A stretch of 64,000 bases of DNA, taken from NCBI RefSeq assembly GCF_000412335.2, contig NZ_KE161030.1, forward strand, positions 894,490-958,489. The letters are read 5' to 3'. Of the stretch, positions 62,073-64,000 are shown one piece after another (the first letter of the stretch is position 1; each line of letters opens with the position of its first letter). The DNA comes from Cedecea davisae DSM 4568. Its GTDB lineage: Bacteria > Pseudomonadota > Gammaproteobacteria > Enterobacterales > Enterobacteriaceae. The notes below the pieces were generated by a model. It did not search any database. It had not been told where the DNA came from and saw only the letters and a program-made list of their open reading frames with translations. A program made the position numbers and the translations under genes.

Positions 62073-62990
62073 ATGCGAATCAGTAGCCTTTATAACTCCT
62101 CGCAAATGCTGAACCAGCTTGGCGCTAACAGCGAGAGCATCAGTAAATTAATGATGCAATTATCGACGCAAAAACGCATTAACGTGCCGTCGGACGATCC
62201 GGTCGCGGCCAGCCGTCTGGTGCAGTTAAACCGTGAGCAGTCAGCGATTAGTCAGTACCAGAATAACATCACCAGCATCAGCGGCACGCTGGCAAGCCAG
62301 GAATCACATCTCCAGGCGATGAACGACCAGCTGCTGGCGCTAAACGACAAACTGCTTTCGGCGGCCAACGGCACCAATAGCCAGGAGGATATGGCGAGCT
62401 ACGGCGCGGAGCTGGACTCGATGCTGGACTCGCTGGTGGCGTCGATGAACGCGCAGAATGAAAACGGCAGCTATCTTTTTTCCGGTACTAAAACCGGCAC
62501 CAAGCCGGTGCAGTGGGACGAAGCGGCGCAGAAGTTTGTTTTTGCCGGTAACGACGGCACGCGTGAAACCACGGTGGCCAACGGCGTTAACATCAAAGAA
62601 AACACCAACGTTGCTGGCGCATTTTCCTCCGGTGGTGACGATCTGGACATGCTGAACAAGCTTAAAGATCTGGCGAAAAAGATGCAGGATCCTTCTATTC
62701 CGGTGGCGGACTACCAGAGCGATATCGACAATATGCTGACCGCAACCACGGCCACGCGTGATAACGTTTCGGCGCTGTTTACCGATGTGGGCGGCCGCCA
62801 GAATCGCCTGACCTTGCTCAGCGACGCGCATACCGACGTCAGCGCGGCAAACGATCAGGTGGTTCGCGATCTTTCTTATAGCGACCCGGCGACCGCGACG
62901 GTCAACCTCAAGCTGTTTATGAATTCAGTGCAAATCTCCAACCAGGCTTACAGCATGATCAGTAAGCTCTCTTTATTTAGCGTGATGTAA
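62073..62990 (+). CDS. flgL: Lateral hook-filament junction protein FlgL (LfgL)
   Basis: A 305-residue HAP3, flagellin-like at both ends. The start is RISSLYNSSQMLNQLGANSESISKLMMQLSTQKRINVPSDDPVAASRLVQLNREQSAI; the end is SDPATATVNLKLFMNSVQISNQAYSMISKLSLFSVM. GNDGTRETTVANGV is the typical middle segment. AGGGTTTGGAG precedes the ATG. It is followed by lafW after 2 bases. Confidence 0.95.
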   Translation: MRISSLYNSSQMLNQLGANSESISKLMMQLSTQKRINVPSDDPVAASRLVQLNREQSAISQYQNNITSISGTLASQESHLQAMNDQLLALNDKLLSAANGTNSQEDMASYGAELDSMLDSLVASMNAQNENGSYLFSGTKTGTKPVQWDEAAQKFVFAGNDGTRETTVANGVNIKENTNVAGAFSSGGDDLDMLNKLKDLAKKMQDPSIPVADYQSDIDNMLTATTATRDNVSALFTDVGGRQNRLTLLSDAHTDVSAANDQVVRDLSYSDPATATVNLKLFMNSVQISNQAYSMISKLSLFSVM

Positions 62991-62992
62991 GT

Positions 62993-64000
62993 ATGCAGGT
63001 TGGTTTAGCTACAACAACATCCTCTTCGGCAGCCGCGTTAAGTCGCGGCAGTATCGATGCTCCGCAGTCGGTTAAGTCACGTAAAGTCGATGAAACGCCC
63101 GCCGCGCGTAACCCGTTCCCGGAAGCGGCTCTGCTTTCCACCCGCCCTCTGCGCTATAACGTGCAGCTTAACCAGCAGCTCACCGCGGTACAGCAGGCGG
63201 ACAGTTATCTTTCCAGCACTGAAACCCAGCTGCTGCAACTGCGTCACGCCGCAGGCCAGGGCAAGGCCCAGGAGCAGGCCGCCGGGCTGGATCGTCTACT
63301 CAACCGCCGCGCTCAGCTTTCCGGCGGCACGGTTGACCGACAGTTCAACGTGCGGCTCCAGAGCCAGAGCCAGGTGAATTTCACTCTGCCCGGTAGCGAA
63401 AAAGTGCTTAGCTCTCCCGGGGGCGAAACGCTGGTGTTTATGCTGGGCGGAGCGAAGCGAGAGCTGGCTGCGGTAGCGCTGCCGGAAGAAGGTTCGCCGC
63501 GTAAAGTGCTGACCCATCTTAACGTTGGCCTTGGCCGGATGGGCATTCACGCCAGCCAGGATAAAAACGGGCAGTTAAATTTCAGCGTGGATGAGTCGCG
63601 CTGGGAGCGGGTGAGCCAGCAGCTTAGCGTGCGTGGGGAAGGGCATAATTTCCCGGCTGATTCATTTACCGTTCTGGCCGCGAGGCCAGAGATGGCGCAG
63701 CAGGAAGGTCTGGAGCAGCTTGTTGCCCGCCCGGACGGCGGCCGTGAAAGCCAGCTGAAACTCCAGCAGGCGCTGGAACAGATAACCGGCCAGCGCGGCA
63801 AATTGCGTATGCAGCAGGAGCGAGTCCGTTCCCGTATCGACGAGATGGCCACGCCGTACAGCCCGCAGCAGGCACAGGAAACGGCGCGAGCGCTGGGAGA
63901 AGTGCTGGGAAACAGCGGCAGCGGTTTTTCTTCGCTTAACCGCGCGCTGAGTGCGCAGGCGAATGTGCAGCAGGCGACGGTTAAAAATTTATTGGGATAA
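62993..64000 (+). CDS. lafW: Lateral flagellar hook-associated-type protein LafW
   Basis: A 335-residue protein whose stop codon is the last three bases of the window. It lies directly after flgL, the position of lafW in Flag-2 loci. The sequence is Gln- and Ala-rich and largely helical (LNQQLTAVQQADSYLSSTETQLLQLRHAAGQGKAQEQ; LQQALEQITGQRGKLRMQQERVRSRIDEM), ending in ANVQQATVKNLLG. LafW is annotated as a putative hook-associated protein; its exact role is not established. Naming rests mainly on synteny. Confidence 0.78.
   Translation: MQVGLATTTSSSAAALSRGSIDAPQSVKSRKVDETPAARNPFPEAALLSTRPLRYNVQLNQQLTAVQQADSYLSSTETQLLQLRHAAGQGKAQEQAAGLDRLLNRRAQLSGGTVDRQFNVRLQSQSQVNFTLPGSEKVLSSPGGETLVFMLGGAKRELAAVALPEEGSPRKVLTHLNVGLGRMGIHASQDKNGQLNFSVDESRWERVSQQLSVRGEGHNFPADSFTVLAARPEMAQQEGLEQLVARPDGGRESQLKLQQALEQITGQRGKLRMQQERVRSRIDEMATPYSPQQAQETARALGEVLGNSGSGFSSLNRALSAQANVQQATVKNLLG

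Overview
This window is chromosomal DNA of a gammaproteobacterium of the family Enterobacteriaceae. Evidence for this is a selenocysteine-containing formate dehydrogenase-N operon (fdnGHI), uspG, folD-ybcJ beside an argU-type tRNA-Arg(UCU), a yjiN-type gene and a pnuC-type gene, all closely matching enteric proteins. I cannot fix the genus from sequence alone.

Positions 1-20,000 hold metabolic and accessory genes. The left edge has a bufferin-type (DUF2282 plus DUF692) RiPP gene pair, cut by the window, with a secreted alpha/beta hydrolase and a DUF1471 protein upstream. Then come fdnGHI, a dienelactone hydrolase, and an AllS-like LysR regulator divergent from an ankyrin protein and a Tat-exported cytosine-deaminase-like amidohydrolase. 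These are followed by uspG, two LysR regulators each divergent from its likely target (an SDR and an MFS transporter), a DUF445 protein, and an isochorismatase plus PnuC-type transporter pair. Positions 20,050-24,720 are more A+T-rich and look acquired: a cation diffusion facilitator, an unexplained leader-like region ending in a terminator, and an ABC transporter with a double-length permease and no binding protein. This stretch ends next to tRNA-Arg. After folD-ybcJ come a glucose/maltose-type PTS permease with two palindromic operators, a MalI-like repressor and a LprI-like secreted protein.

Positions 30,330-31,490 are non-coding and packed with repeats: two copies of a ~220-bp structured repeat, perfect hairpins, and near-identical inverted copies of a 21-bp sequence at both ends. 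This block abuts a lateral (Flag-2 type) flagellar locus that fills the rest of the window. Divergent operons fliMNPQR-flhBA (minus) and lafK-fliEFGHIJ (plus) build the export gate, switch and ATPase. flgAMN (minus) and flgBCDEFGHIJKL-lafW (plus) build rod, hook, rings and junction. A textbook sigma-54 promoter precedes flgB and matches the locus activator LafK. The flagellin, cap, motor and sigma genes must lie beyond the right edge.

Between fliJ and flgN is a 7.8-kb cargo cassette, half attached to each flagellar operon and converging on one terminator. It encodes a GT2/GT25-like fusion, a divergent FliB (flagellin lysine methylase) relative, a TagD-type CDP-glycerol synthase, a large GT9-like protein, two TagF-type CDP-glycerol glycerophosphotransferases, and a methyltransferase that has lost its SAM-binding core. 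The likely meaning is that this Gram-negative lateral flagellum is decorated with a glycan carrying glycerol phosphate. This is the most interesting system in the window.
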